The translations under genes and the position numbers were made by a program. 64,000 nt of DNA from Xanthostigma xanthostigma (lineage: Eukaryota; Arthropoda; Insecta; Raphidioptera; Raphidiidae): contig OY754469.1 in the NCBI GenBank assembly GCA_963575645.1, positions 16,944,001 through 17,008,000 on the forward strand, read 5' to 3'. Every line of letters starts with the position of its first letter. Position 1 is the stretch's first letter. The notes below the pieces were generated by a model, which saw nothing but the letters and a program-made list of their open reading frames with translations, did not search any database and was not told where the DNA came from. Shown piece after piece: positions 24,538-38,365 of this stretch.

Positions 24538-24704
24538 AATGTTGTAAGATTAAAGGATGAATCCTGGTGGCATAGGATCGATGAACTAAGCAAATACTGA
24601 AGGTTTTTTATTGCAGACAATAAAATGTAATAAAAAAACCTTCAGTATTTGCTTAGTTCATCGATCCTATGCCACCAGGATTCATCCTTTAATCTTACAA
24701 CATT
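24538..24704. mobile_element. Foldback with ~74-bp nearly perfect arms
   Basis: Arms 24,538-24,612 and 24,630-24,704 are inverted copies with one single-base length difference in a T/A run. They contain GATTAAAGGATGAATCCTGG and GCAAATACTGAAGG. A diverged single arm occurs at 5,950-6,010, so the palindrome was made from a dispersed repeat. Confidence 0.85.
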
Positions 24705-27700
24705 AATACTTAATAACAATATTTTCGAACGGTTTTCAAGAAAAATTTGTCACGAGGCAACTTAAAGGTATATTATCATCTAAATTTCAAGTAAATCTCA
24801 ATTGTCTTATTTTGGTCGCAATCTTTTATCAGAATTCGTCTGCTCTGTGCTAAAACAACCTTGCAGATAACAAGATTGTTTAATAGGTCGGAATTACAAA
24901 GGTCTTACAAAGATTCGATGTCTGGCATTCAATGACTAATTTTCATTAAAGTGACGTATTCGCACACCCGTATTTTGATCACATAAACCAGTTCATTGGC
25001 TATAGATTCATACAATATCTTCAATTTGTAATTCCATTGGTTAATTATTTTAAGACTGTTGTTTTGTTTTACCTTGCTGAGAATCAGTTATACCTAATAC
25101 TGCTACTGTCATTGAATAGCATGTGCAATTTTTATGCTCAGCGGTTTATTTAATCAATAATGTTGCTAGTGAAAATTTAAAACGCTTTGGATTCAGATAT
25201 ATTTTAAGTGCAAGTATTTTTTAACAAAAACTGGTGCAATGTTTACAGAGTAAGTTTCAATTTTTTGCAATCCCGAATTTAATCCATACCAATATTATAA
25301 AGAGGTAAAGTTTGTAAGTTTGGATCTAGGAGGTAATCTCCGAAACTACTCATCTGCTTTCAAATTTTTTTTCACCAATATTTAGAATGGATTTTCATGA
25401 TGAGCATAGGTTATATATTATTGCGTTAAAATAAAAACGCTTTTCGTGGAGACCAATTTTGCAAAATAAGTTGAAGTAAAAACCGGGCCGCTATAGTCTT
25501 TTATAAAAACGGAATACATCAATTAGATGTAATACGTATTATGACAGGTTTTTTTTAATATTAACAATTAATAACTTTATACAGTATGTAATGAGGAATG
25601 TGCTCTCAAAGTCCTCGATCTTATTCTGGGAAATAAATAAGAGATTCGGTCGTTATTTGATGTACATGTTATACGTATATTTTAAAAATAGGAATTTTAC
25701 TTTGTACCAATTGTTTTTCACAACACAGTGATTTCGTCAGTACAAAGAGCTTAAACTCCAGCAGAATTTAAAACGTTTGTCGGACGAAGGCACTGTGTTG
25801 TGCGAAACTTCAGGGAGAGTCACGGCTCAGACGGTTAAAGTTCACCAGACCTAGACGAATAATGTTGCGATACGGGACGCGCGATGTATGGGAACCGTTC
25901 GGTCGGTTCAGGAACCTCCAGGGCGCGGGTTAATCAGTTGCAATGCATTGTGCATTTTATACTCGGTACTTATTTACGATTACATATCACAATAATGTGT
26001 ATATGCATTTCTACAATGTATATATATGTGTGTATGTAATGTTTGAAATATTGCGGTTCCAATTTACATAACATTACGATATATTCGGGAGAATTATGTC
26101 AGTTTGAAATCAGTTTCCAACGTGAAAACACTTAAATATCACGCATGTGCGATTTTCGGAAAATAGTCGTGAATTGTCAATTAAGTTAAGTTTTTAATAT
26201 TTACAAAAGATTGTTATTAATTAAATTAAATACATTTATGAATTAAAAAAAAAAACTGTTTGCAAATACAACTTTAACGAAGTTTTAAAGTAAATTGTTC
26301 TAATGTGTCTTTTTAATATGTTGATTTGCCTGACTCTTGTCTTTGAACAGTAGCCGACTGTATTGTTCTAATTAAAATATTATAAAAGAAACAATTGTAA
26401 ATTGCAAATATCACAAGTATTGATGAATTTAATATAGATACATAATAAACAATAATACGATAATTCATACTTAATAATTCAGTGTCTAGATTAGACATTT
26501 GTTTAATTCGTAACTATTTTGAAATATGATTTTTAAACTCTGAAATTGTTACAGTAACAAAAATTTAAAGTATCTTGTAATGATTTCGAATTAAATGTTA
26601 CAATTACATTTTGTATCGAAATCTTAAGTATTTTACATATTTAGGTACTAGTTAAAATTGTTGTGAAAATTCAGTTTTTTTTTATAAAATCGAATACCTA
26701 TAATAATTACATTAAATAATATTGCATTCCTTTTGTTTTGATAATATTTTGTGACTAATGTGTTTTGAAAAGCGCGCATTATTTAAAAATATAAAAAATT
26801 AAAGTTTTAAATTGCATGTTTTTATAATTTAATAAAAATTGTTTAAGTAACTTACGTTTTTATATTAATTTGTTCATTAATAATTTTGTTTTGTGGAATT
26901 AAGAAAACTGGTTTTCTCAACGGTTTTAAATCTGGTTTTTTTATGTTGCATCACTGAACGCAATTTTAACGACACGGAAAGCAGTTACGTTAAAGCTTTA
27001 AAATAACAGTAACTCGCATTTTTGCTACGAGCAATTATTGCATAAAAGTTGTTAACAATTTAGTTTATGAATTAAAGTGAACTCTTTAAAATTTTGATCT
27101 GTTAAACATTATGTTTGAATTTATTTATTACTAAATTACTCAAGTTTTTTGAATGTTGGTTGAAACCCAAAATATAACTGCCCACGAAAAATGGGAGCCC
27201 GAAAATTCCAAAAAGTGAGTTTTTTTTTCGTTTTTTGTTAGAAGAACTTTAAGTAGGTATTGTAGTTGAGAAATTTTCTAACATAAAAAGTCTTTACTTA
27301 TTAAATAATTATTATAAGTCAATGACTCAAGAAAAGATTTTTTTTTGAAATATAAAAGCAACGAATAATAATTAATCTATACTGAGGCTCTGCCTAGGTT
27401 TTTCAGATTTGAGCGCTAAAAAAAATATGTCGCAGCACTTACGACCGAAGTGAAACTTCTTATGTATGAATCATTAAACTTACGGGCACGATTCATTTTA
27501 TTTTTTTACTTCTCATTGTGCGTGTATTTAAAATTTATATTTGACAGTATAGTCAGTAGTAGATAATAAAATTCCGTTGCTTATATTCCGCATAAGAAGT
27601 TTAACTTCAAAAATAAACAATTCGTAGCGGGATATGCAATCCACAAATAAGTAAATAAAAAAAATGATGTAGTTTTAACATTTTCAAGTTCATACATTGC

Positions 27701-27967
27701 ACTCTGCTGGAAACCCAATAATATTAGAGTATTTTGAATAAATCATTCGCCAAACGTTTAAATCAAAATAAAGAATATCTCGGTGTGTAATTAAAGTACC
27801 TATGCTGAATTAGTTTATACCTCGGACTTGTGATTTTCACAAGTTCCAGGAGATTCATTTGCTTTGGTTTGGGCCTCAAAGCGTAAAACTTGAATATAAC
27901 TAATATTCAAATTGTATTCGAAAATTGGCGGAATATCAAGTTAGTTTTATTAAACTACAATAATACT

Positions 27968-28126
27968 CAGTGGCGTATTTACCCAAGGGCCACAAGGGTC
28001 ATAGCCCGAGGCGGCAAGCTGCGAGTGGCGGCCCACATCAACGCATTGCTGAGTTTTTTTTCATAATTGAAAGATTTTTTTTCGTAAATTTATGGGGCCA
28101 GGCGCCAAATCTTAAAATATGCCACT
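27968..28126. mobile_element. hAT-like MITE, short
   Basis: It begins CAGTGGCGTATTTACCCAAG and ends ATATGCCACTG, the CAGTGGCG type of hAT terminus. AATAATACT is present on both flanks. A related CACTGGCGTATCAAGAGG fragment lies at 52,490. Confidence 0.55.
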
Positions 28127-28210
28127 GATAATAATACTGGTTAAAAGTTAACAAACAAACAAATAAGCCGTGGGAGCATGGGCAATGGCCTGTTTATCCC
28201 ATACGGAAAT

Positions 28211-28516
28211 ACCGTATTTTTCGGACTAAAAGACGCACCTCAAATTTATAAAATGATTTTTAGAAAAATATATTTTAATGTTACTTTCGGATCATAATTT
28301 TTATTTATAATTGTTAACATAACTCGTACTAGCAATATTCATTTCATCTTTACTCTCTGTACTATCACTCGTCTCGTTAATGTCACCGTTCGTATTAATT
28401 TAGGGACGATTTATTGAAAAAAATATATTTTAATGTTACTTTCGGATCATGAGACGCACCCAAAATTTGAGTCCATTTTTCTATGTAAAATTAAAAAATA
28501 GTTTGAAAAATACGGT
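28211..28516. mobile_element. MITE with ACCGTATTTTTC termini and internal duplication
   Basis: The ends are ACCGTATTTTTCGGACTAAA and the inverse GAAAAATACGGT. AGACGCACC occurs near both ends. A ~31-base piece containing TTTTAATGTTACTTTCGGAT is repeated directly inside (28,263-28,294 and 28,419-28,450). It lies about 0.3 kb upstream of the BTB-Psq coding exon. Confidence 0.65.
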
Positions 28517-28855
28517 GTATGCGTCTGAGTTACTTCTAGTTTGATATCTCACTAATCATTAGTCAAAATTATTTCAGACGATTTCTGATTTATAGATTCG
28601 ATTTTATGTTCTGACTCCCCTAAGCTTTTACCGGATGTTTGTCTTTTACAAATTATTTTTTCTGTCAGACTTTATTTTATATCATTTTTGACATGTATTA
28701 TGAAAACCTTAAATAATGGTATCAAGAATTTTGTATGCCAAGTTTGCGTCCTATTCTTTTTGGCATTCATTTAAAATTAACTATTTGGTAAATTCACCCT
28801 TGGGTATTTAATTAAATAGTGAATATTGATTGTTTGTTGCAGAGTTGAAGATTCA

Positions 28856-30777
28856 ATGTACAGCGACATGATGGGTAGCGCACAAGAGCCTCAGCATTTC
28901 TGTCTCCGATGGAACAGCCACTGTAACAACTTCCTTCAAGTGATCGACGATCTGTTTCGTAGTCAGGCATTTGCAGACATTACATTGTCATGTGTCGACG
29001 GCGAAGCAAAATGTCACAAAGTCGTTTTAGCTGCGTGTTCACCATACTTTGAGAACCTATTTTTAAGATACAGCTTCTCCGACCATGTGATCATATTATG
29101 CAACCATCTGTTATCAGAGGTCAAGCCACTCTTAGAATATATGTACAGAGGTGAAGTTAGTATTGCTCAAGAAAACTTACCTGGATTGCTCAAAGTAGCC
29201 GAAAACCTGCAAGTTAAAGGACTTATTGAAGAAAATGGAAAATGTCCTTTACAAAATCGTATTGGTCGTGAAGAAAGCCACCCACAACACATCCCACAAC
29301 AGACTCATCAGCACCCGCCCCGTTCTCCACGTTCACCTCGTTCGCCTCGTTCTCCGCGCTCGCCTCGAGACATTAGCACTTCGACCGGCAACATACAATC
29401 GATCGCACACAGCAGTAGTAGCGGCAAATCACCCCCACATTCGACAGGAATTAACGGACCCCAGCCATATGTTAAAAATCCTTACAGTATGTATGGAAAA
29501 TCTCCAGTCATTGATAGGAATAGTCGAATGGGATTACCGACTTGGGCAGTACCGGGTATACCGATTCCACACCATGCATCATCGTCTGTTGCGACGCAAC
29601 CTTCTTCAGTTGCAGCGATGCTGAACAGTTGTTACGAAGCCGCTGGTCAAGACATGTCGCCGTTGAAACGAAAGAAACTTTCCAGTTACTTAAATACTCG
29701 CGACACGCCTATACTAAGGACAGTTCTTGGACAAGGCCAGGCCGATTCATCGCAGCCAGTTTCATTGGTTTGCCATCCGGATAGTCGAGAAAATTTACAT
29801 TCAAATGGATCCTCTCATGATAACGATAAGGTATGTTAAATTTATTAAATTTGTAAAATTTTAACACCAAATCGTAGGCGTCATTATATTAGTTTATAAA
29901 AAAAAGTTTTTAGAATTTACCATAAAGCGTATTGTTACAGCTAATGAAAAATGAACCGTCAGAAGAAGCGCAATCCCCTTACACTGAATTAATGGAAGAA
30001 GATGAAAAAAGTAAAATATCCGTCCCTTCAACTCCGCAGTCCTACCCGGCTGATTTACGGAGTGTTACGTCTGGAATCGCCACTTATGTGCCTACACAGA
30101 AACCGGAATGGAAACGTTACAAGCAGTACACTCGAAATGATATAATGTCGGCAATTGAAGCAGTTCGTACCGGAATGAGTGCCTTGCAGGCGGCCCGAAA
30201 ATACGGGGTCCCCTCTCGTACGCTTTATGATAAAGTTAAGAAACTCGGCATAACGACAAGCAGGCCATTTAAACGAGGATCTAACGGTAATAACGCCTGT
30301 TACCCATACGGATTAAGTAGTACGGGTTCTCCTTACGGCGGTCATGATTTAGAAGGAGAAGAAACTGGCTTGCCTTCACATCATCCTGCCGCATCGCTAC
30401 TCGAGGCTAGTTTCTTGCAGCATGCTCTTGACATGGGAAGATCTGGAAGCCTTGTTGGTGGTCCACCTCCTAGGTCACCCAGCCCCAGTCCAAGTTTGTT
30501 ACAGTACATGCGCCAGAACAGTCTTACCCCATCACCAGCAGGTATTAATGAACATCCTCGCAGTGATACAAACGGCAGTTCGGAAAGAGACCGCGATGAA
30601 GAACCAGAAGATCAAGTAGAAGATTTATCAGTACAAAAAAAAGAGCCCCCTTCGAGAGTTATAGTGCCGCCCATGAATCAAGTTTCGACGATAATTAAAA
30701 AAGAAGAACCGATCAAAGAGCGAGAAAGTATAATAGAAGACTTGCGCAGAGAAACTCATATGGACGAGTCGAATTGA
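28856..30777 (+). CDS. BTB-Psq domain transcription factor
   Basis: Two coding exons, 28,856-29,830 and 29,941-30,777, join in frame (603 aa). The first exon opens at an acceptor at 28,843; there is no in-frame stop before MYSDMMG, so an upstream coding start is possible. Residues ~14-125 form a BTB/POZ dimerisation domain (FCLRWN.., HKVVLAACSPYF, LLEYMYRGEV). Residues ~381-429 form a Psq helix-turn-helix (WKRYKQYTRNDIMSAIEAV, then ALQAARKYGVPSRTLYDKVK), which binds DNA. A short Ser-Pro-Arg repeat follows the BTB (~155-171), and VEDLSVQKK near the C-terminus resembles the PxDLS motif that recruits the corepressor CtBP. It is therefore probably a nuclear regulator of the bric-a-brac/ribbon/jim lovell kind; I cannot choose among these. 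The BTB start has SHC where relatives usually have an N-Y/F segment. Confidence 0.9.
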
Positions 30778-33700
30778 TAACGAAGTGAATTGGTTTGTTT
30801 GTTTAACATGACAGCTCATAATTGCCAATTAATTTGCTAGAACACCGTTAAATCTAAAAACGTATCGATTCATTAAATGCAAGCTGTGGTAACTGATTTT
30901 TATGAGATGCACTACTCACGTCAAGATTTATATTTATTCCGATGAATAATTGTGCGTTGTTTTTATGATACTAACAAATTTATTAACTTTGAATTTTAAT
31001 TGTCCTCTATGACGTCACACTGTATAAACTTGCAAGGGAAGTTTTACGTATTTTTTAAACTATAACTTAACCATTCTTCAAAATTTACCGTCATGCTGAA
31101 CCTGCTAAAGAGCTAACATAATTTTGAGTTGCTGCAGTCATAACCATGAGCTGATATGTTTTTATATAATATATTATGACGAATCCATAATATAACAGAT
31201 GTTATATGACATTTATATGTGCAATATTATATCTCTGCCGAGTCTACTAAAAATACTTTTAAGTAGATACGTAGGTAGAAGATATTTAGGTTTATTTTGT
31301 TGATTTCTGATAAAAACTTCTTTAAAAAGCGTATAAAATACGTATCTGTTAAAAATTATCAAAAAAAAAGAAAAAAATACGAATTGTGCTTTAGTTATGT
31401 AAAAATTGTGATCTGAAAGCGTAAGAATTAATTTTATGCTGAAAACACAGAGTGCCTGATTATTTCACAGTGTTTTGCACTGACGTGTGTTGTCACAGTT
31501 TCAATAGGGACCACCAAGTTTACTATTTTATCGAAATACATTGACATATCGCCGTACTAGACTGTATTAGAAATACATTCATAGTAAATGACATAGTTCG
31601 ATGAAGTTCCTTTATGAAGGAATCGAAACTATAAGACTGACTTAGTTTATCGTATCTTTAACTGTATAAAAGAACTGAATGAGACTGATTAGAGCGATAC
31701 GAATACAAAAGCAGTATGATTAAGGTATTTCAAATCCATACCTTTTTATTTTCGTTTATAAAAAAAAGTATATAGGTATCAACTCTTCTTAAAACTGTAA
31801 ATAAATATATACATTGTCAACATTTTTTTTTTTGCTGAGGGGCATTAAACCACAAAATATATATTTTTTTTAATTTCGCAGTTAAATTATTTTGAGTATT
31901 GTATAGACATTTTTTTTGGCCGAGATCTTACACTATAATATGAGATCTAGCCTTTGTGATTTTATATTAAAATATCTATAAAATGGTTAGTACCTAATTG
32001 GTTTTGGGATTTTTTTATGTTTTATATAATTTTTTTGATTATAGATTATTATTATAAATTAGTTTATTATTATAAATGGAAAGCAGTATAAGAGACGGTT
32101 AGGTTACGATATATGTAGAAAGATGGTTAACAAAAGCATCGAATTGTGCACATTATTAATTTAATCTAGAATCAAATCGAAACTTTCGATGTCAATTCCT
32201 TACCAAAATGTAGAAATTACATAACAGATTTACACTGAGGGAAACATCTTACAATCGGAATAGTATCTCAACTTTTGAGTTTTAATTCAGCAATACGCAA
32301 GAGACTTGTAAGTACATCTGATTATGAGTGATAATGAAAACATCTGACATTGCTGTCTGAAATCAACATTAATGGTATATCATTATCTAGATTTTGACAC
32401 TTACAAAAAATGGAATTGGAAGGGTTTGGAAAGTTTCGAGTTGGATTATTTTTCTGAATTATTTACGATTTGGTAGTTTTATGACAAAAAAAAACGTATC
32501 GAGTATAAAATCAAACCAATGCAGTTTCGATAAATTCCTTTAATGTTGTACTGTGTTTGTTTGCACGTACACGCAAGTTTGATTGAATGCACTTTGGAGG
32601 TAGATAATTGACATGGCTCAGAGATACAGTTCATTCTATTAAAGTGTTATTTTCATTATATATTTTGTTACCTTCCCACATGTAGGGAAGAGATGTTCTT
32701 CGTTATCAAGTGGTATTTTATCCTCGTTAGGCCTACTGGAAACCACAAATCGGTAAAACTGCATTACCTTCCTGATTTTTCATGCAACTTCTTTTTTAGA
32801 CTTCAAAGAAATCCCCTCAAATAATTTTTGAGGTTGATGTTTAGAATGTGGCGTTCAAGGTTTAAATAATAAGAATAATGTAAAAATGTGAGCTTGTACA
32901 AGTTCTACATTGTAGGAAATTTCTCAATTGGCGATAATTAATTGAAAAATAACCAATAGTTGTTAGAAAAGAATGTGTAACACTTTAATAGCGTTTACTG
33001 CACTTGCGTCAGTGCTTTAGTATTAGTATATGAGTTGGCCCACAGATTGATCATTTGTTATTTGAACAGAGTTGGCACCTGCAAATTTTAATTTCCACTG
33101 CTGTGATTTTTTAGACTGATATGCCTCATGGCTCATTTAAATACCGTCGAGGCAAATATCCTATTTTATAACCAAGTCTATGCATTTTTCTTTCCTACTC
33201 GTTATGTTTCTATGATATTTATTGTAACATTTTCATACATAAAACACTGAACATGTTCAATAAACATCTCAACTTGAAAATACTCATAATATCTCCTGGT
33301 TTACAAACTCGAAATTTATGCCGAATTTATGTTATCTGAATTACTAAAGCGACAAGAATATTAAACATGTGTTTATTATATTATAGATTGAGAGGAAACA
33401 ATACATTTTAATGTCTTTGTTAGTTTAATCTGCGGGTAACATGTGGACAGAAACTCATCTTGAAGGATTTTCAAATTCGTGAAAAAGATCAATGATTTAC
33501 GTTTGTGAGCAAAACAAAAAGTGTGGAGTTTAACAATGAGATCGTTCTACACATCAAAATTTGATAATTTTGAACAGTGCATGTTGGGCGTCTTACACAA
33601 ACAAATAATGAAACCAACTTTTTCGTTCTTATATCCTTCTTTTTAATTGAAAACAAGAATTAAAGAAATATATATTTTTTTTAATCTGAGCACAAACCGC

Positions 33701-36700
33701 TATATGGTGACGTAGATGACTAGTTACTTCTCTTTATCAGTAGAAAGAGATGTATATATTACATTGAGAAATACACTTTTAGGAACTTTTTATTGCGGGA
33801 AAATCTTTCGAATAATTCCAAAAAAATGTTTTTTAATCTATTTGTATTATAAATTCCAACACCGAAAAAAGAAGTGTGTTATCTATAATATGTCTGTCTA
33901 AAAAATTGATGCGCGTTTTGATTTGTTAGTTCAGATATGCATTTTTTAACATTCTAATTTTAATCATCGCATTTATATTTTGCAAATTATTTTGGCACAG
34001 TTTTAAAACTAAATTTAAAATGTTTAACAAAATATACTACTTAAAATAGTGATTTAAAAAAGTATTTCTAAGTAATATATCGATGTACTGATTGTAATTA
34101 CGAAAATGTGAACGATTAACTACAGTTTTGGTCACTTTCGATCTTTGTTCTTATCTAAACTTTCGACTATTACACTGGATACATTAAAATGTTTATGAAT
34201 GCACAAATAATGGGATCGTAATCTTTTCAATGTATACAAGGTTTAGCCAAATATGAATTAAGCAATCACCGAAAAATAGACATAAGATTGATATTTTTGT
34301 AGTATTTAATGTAAAAGTTAAGTAATGAATTCCTTTGATAAATTTAAATCAAGGAAATTGTTACTTGTTTGTTTCTGGAAATATTTTTTTCTTATATGCC
34401 CATTGCAGAAAATATTTCATTCAATCTATATTCTATGCACTTCGAGTAGACGCACCATTTCAGACTTATCTCGATTTCGAAATATAGATATAGTAGATAC
34501 GTCGGTGAATAAATTTTGGACGGAGCGTCGTCTCAACTGTACCATTTGAAAATAAAAAGCAATTGTTTGATTGGTATTTGGCGGAACTATAATAAACTAG
34601 AAACATAACTGAGTAAGTTTGACTCGAGCCATTAAATAGTATTCAATAGAGACTGATTTTCCTAGTCATGCACATAATAATATTTATTTACACAATTTTC
34701 AAGCGTTGTCAATGTTGTAATATTATATTCATATACTCACCAGTGAAGATAATTTTTTGTGATGTTTTTTAGTTTATACACCGTTAGAACCATAGACTAT
34801 TTTCTAAAAAAAAAACTGATATAAACACCATTTTAGTGGATGTGGGACCTTCATTTGTTTTTCTCTAGAGTTTTCATGGTTATCTTCTAAATAAGAACAA
34901 GCTGTGGTCTATGAGCAATATACTTTTTTTCAATTTACAGAAATGAAATTCATAACGTTTGAAAAACTTAAATATTTTCATATATTACGCAAAATATATT
35001 TTATTTATATTGTTTTCTTTTTTACCATTATGTATGTTTTTTTGTACAAATTTGTTAAAAAGCACTTAGTTCTTTTTTATTTTTGTTACGTATACCCTAT
35101 GTTTTTTCATAGGTCTTCAAGACTGATAAAATGTATATTTCATTAATATAATAATTATTATTTGATCCTAGTTATATTATCTGTATTTATAAATATTAAT
35201 GTTGCTGTTAGTGTTAATTAGTGTCACAGTATGTACTATTAATATTACTTTATTCGTTAGCAAATTTTTTTACCAGTATCATCGCATTTATATGTTCATT
35301 TCATTAGTGTATTTGCCTGTTAATATGGCACATACACTATTCGGACCATTTGAAGGATGTATTTAGGAGATGAAATTATTTTTATGTTCGGAAAATTTAC
35401 GGAATTGTTTGAAAATCAAAAATCCTTTAGTAAAGATTAAAAAGTGCCCTACAAATTTTAACAAAATCACTAGTTTACTAAAGGGTGAATAATTTAGTAC
35501 AGATGCTGAATTCATAAAATTCATGCCGAAGAATACTGAAACTGACAAAAAATTAATTTTTAAAAAGGTATCAAAATTTGCATTAGCAAATACACTATTT
35601 TGTCTGTTGAACTGTTGCACTGCGACAACCTATTTTTATATTTGATATTCTAAGCATTTTTTTCTCAAAATAATTAAATAGGTACTGTGAAAATGATTTT
35701 TTTTAAAATATGATATAGATTTTAGTATTAGTTTTTCTTCAGACATTTTTAAAGTTACCTACATATTAAAATCTCCGTGCCTTTACAAAATTTGTATTTT
35801 TAACGACATTCCATTAGATATTTTGTTTTAAAAGTCGCAATTCAATTCTGTATTGCGTTCAAAATATTAATTATATTAAATGACAGTATGTATGTCATAA
35901 ACTTGTTTATTAAGTAATTGAAACAATTTTATTTTCATTCTAATATATCGAATATTAGTGACGATTCGGCTAATTTTATAAAAAAATTCGTAGTTTTGTT
36001 TTATCTTAACGTTAGAATAATGAATTTAAAAAAAAAACCTTTCTGCAAGTAATTTATATGACTTACGTAGTTTCTTTAAATCTTTTGAATATTATTGTTG
36101 TCAGTAACGTATTTTATAAATTTTATTCTCTATAACTGAATGCAATGCTTTATATTTAAGTTAATTGTCTTTGATTGTATTATATTAGTACTACTATAAT
36201 TTAATATCAGTGGCAGAATAAAAGAAAAATAAAATGATGACATTTTATTTGCCGCTGTTTTATTTGTAACGTTAATTTAGCAAAAATTAACTGTAAAGCC
36301 ATTTTGAAGACTGATTTGATTATTATTCATATTTTTTAGTATACATTTATATTTATATAACTCTACTCTTATTTATCATTTTATTTTTTCTTGGCTTTAA
36401 ACATAATTTTGAAAAGAATTACTTTAATTACAATAGATTGCGAAGATCTCACAAATAGCCTTAAAGTTTACTAAACAAGGGGCATCTTATAAATGACAAA
36501 ATTTATAAACTAAAAATATTTTGATGACCTCATACGCTGTATAAAAAACCTACCTCAATAAATAATAAATAACAGATTTGTATATATTCGTATTATTATA
36601 TAATATAATGAATTTTTGTAATATTTAATATACTACCTATCTAAACTAGTAATCACTACTGTTTGTTCCATGTTTTGAATGAATTATTATTGTCAATCAC

Positions 36701-37580
36701 CATGCAGATTGTGTTATATTATTAAATACGTATACATTAGATACATATTGAAGATTATTCATTTATATTATATTGATTGTTTAATAAATGATTATGAATA
36801 AACTCAAAAATATATATTTAATTCATTTTTTTTTTTACTTTTTAACTTCCCACTATTGAAAATTTTCAAAAAAATGGAAGTTACCGATTTCGGTTTGATT
36901 TTCCATTATCAAGATCTCGACATTTTAGGATCCTAGGAAGCTATAAGTATACTGACTATTTTTGGATGGACAATCGTACGGCGCGCGCTCTGTGTGTATA
37001 TGCAAATTTTTGTCGTGCAATATCTTTAGAGCGAATCAGGCGATTGAGATTCGAAAGGGTTTATTGAGATTTAGATGTTATTAGATTTTGAAGTTAACCG
37101 GTCAAGTAGCTTCAAAGTTATTCAATAACATTCTTTCACGTTTTTGTCGCACAACTCTTAATCTACTTTAAACGGTGACCAAATAAGTTAAAACTTAAAT
37201 TAGCTTAATATAAAACTCTTATACCTACATAACTTTAAAATCATTCTAAAAAAAAGCAAATAAAAAAATCAACAATTCTTTTTCTTATGACTCAAAAATT
37301 CTTAACTATTTTTTTAAAACTTTCAATGTCTTCTAAACATAATAGTATTACAATTATTGTGACGTATTAACACACATGGGAAGTTTCAGGGTTGGCTCAC
37401 AGATCGCGACGCTCCGGTACTTTACATAAGACGGCAAATTATAGACTGCACGCGGATGCATAGATGGCCAGCGGAGGGCCTGTAGTTACCCTTATACAGA
37501 GACAATTATTGTAAATATAACAACACAATAGATGGATTAGCTCGTGACGCCCGTCTCTAATAACTGTGAAAACACCATAA
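30778..37580. other. 3' UTR and AT-rich flank of the BTB-Psq gene
   Basis: The nearest poly(A) signal, AATAAA, after the stop is at about 31,801, but several more follow and the true end is unknown. The stretch is plain AT-rich DNA with no convincing coding frame. A repeat-like piece at ~36,840-37,150 begins AACTTCCCACTATTGAAAAT and has the inverse GGAAGTTA nearby, as seen at LINE ends. Confidence 0.45.
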
Positions 37581-37583
37581 TAG

Positions 37584-37728
37584 TTCTGTTTCAAGCTCTC
37601 TAAGAACGGTAACAGAACCGTCCCAGTCTTGCGCAGTAGCTCAAAAACCAATACAAACAGTTTCGTTTTAGCTGCTACGCAAGACGGTGACAGTTCTGTT
37701 ACCGTTCTCAGAGAGCTTGGACAGAGCT
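37584..37728. mobile_element. Short MITE (copy 2 of the 6,274 family)
   Basis: AAGAACGGTAACAGAACCGT on the left and the inverse CGTTCTCAGAGAGCTTGG side on the right, with the shared GTTTCGTTTTAGCTGCTACG core. It is slightly shorter than copy 1 (lacks the GTTACTGCGCGAGACTG piece). Confidence 0.8.
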
Positions 37729-37849
37729 AATATCTTGATTCATGATAGATAAATAGTAAATACGCACGTTTGAACCGCGGCACCGCGCCGTCTCTATGAA
37801 ACCGGCAGATTAACCTTTGTGTGTGTGTGTGTGCCTGGTGTGTGGCTAT

Positions 37850-38365
37850 TAGTGATGTGCCGGATCGTTAAAAATGTATATCCGCGGATACGGATCTGAA
37901 TACGGATATTTGGTTTCAAGATCCGCGGATACGGATCTTAACTTTCTTAGAGTACGCGGCGGTAAATATTGCACATCGACCTTTGCAAAGAGACTATCTG
38001 TTATGGGAAAAAGTTATTGACCTGAGTTAACTCTCATAACAGATTGTCTCTTTCCAAAGATCGATGTGCAATATCTCATTATAAAGATAGTTTTTTAGTA
38101 CCTTTGAGTTATGTACTATTGGTATGGTACTCACTACGATAAATGTTTGCAATATAAAGGTGCCAAATACGATTTAAAAAAATAAAAAATAATCTGAACG
38201 GAATTTAACAATTTTTCATTATTACCTAATTACCTATATATATAAAATTTCATCTATGAATTGAAAATTAATAAGGTAAAAGATCCGCCAAAAACTAACG
38301 GATACGGATCTTTCTTCTCCCTCGGATATCCGCGGATACGGATACGGATATCCGGCACATCACTA
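37850..38365. mobile_element. hAT-type MITE, copy 2, with 8-bp target duplication
   Basis: TAGTGATGTGCCGGATCGTT at the left and CCGGCACATCACTA at the right. GTGGCTAT lies directly outside both ends, an exact 8-bp target-site duplication, the hAT signature. Relative to copy 1 it is inverted. It also contains the CTTTGCAAAGAG/CTCTTTCCAAAG inner hairpin and extra CGGATACGGAT steps. A spurious open frame crosses its right end. Confidence 0.85.

Larger units (their letters stand above)
616..28842. other. Gene-poor, repeat-rich stretch (intergenic or long 5' intron)
   Basis: I found no host protein-coding exon here. Short open frames are scattered, low-complexity or inside repeats. What is present is listed separately: tandem repeats, MITEs, foldbacks, a Harbinger relic, a SINE and LINE-3'-end-like fragments. 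Subregions 1,070-4,780, 14,560-15,440, 16,130-17,640, 20,000-21,500, 22,450-24,530 and 24,710-27,960 are mostly plain AT-rich sequence in which I see nothing definite. A further diverged repeat (25,290-25,520) carries the 'CCGAAACT...' and 'CCGGGCCGC' phrases seen in the 13.8-14.5 kb repeat. Confidence 0.5.
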
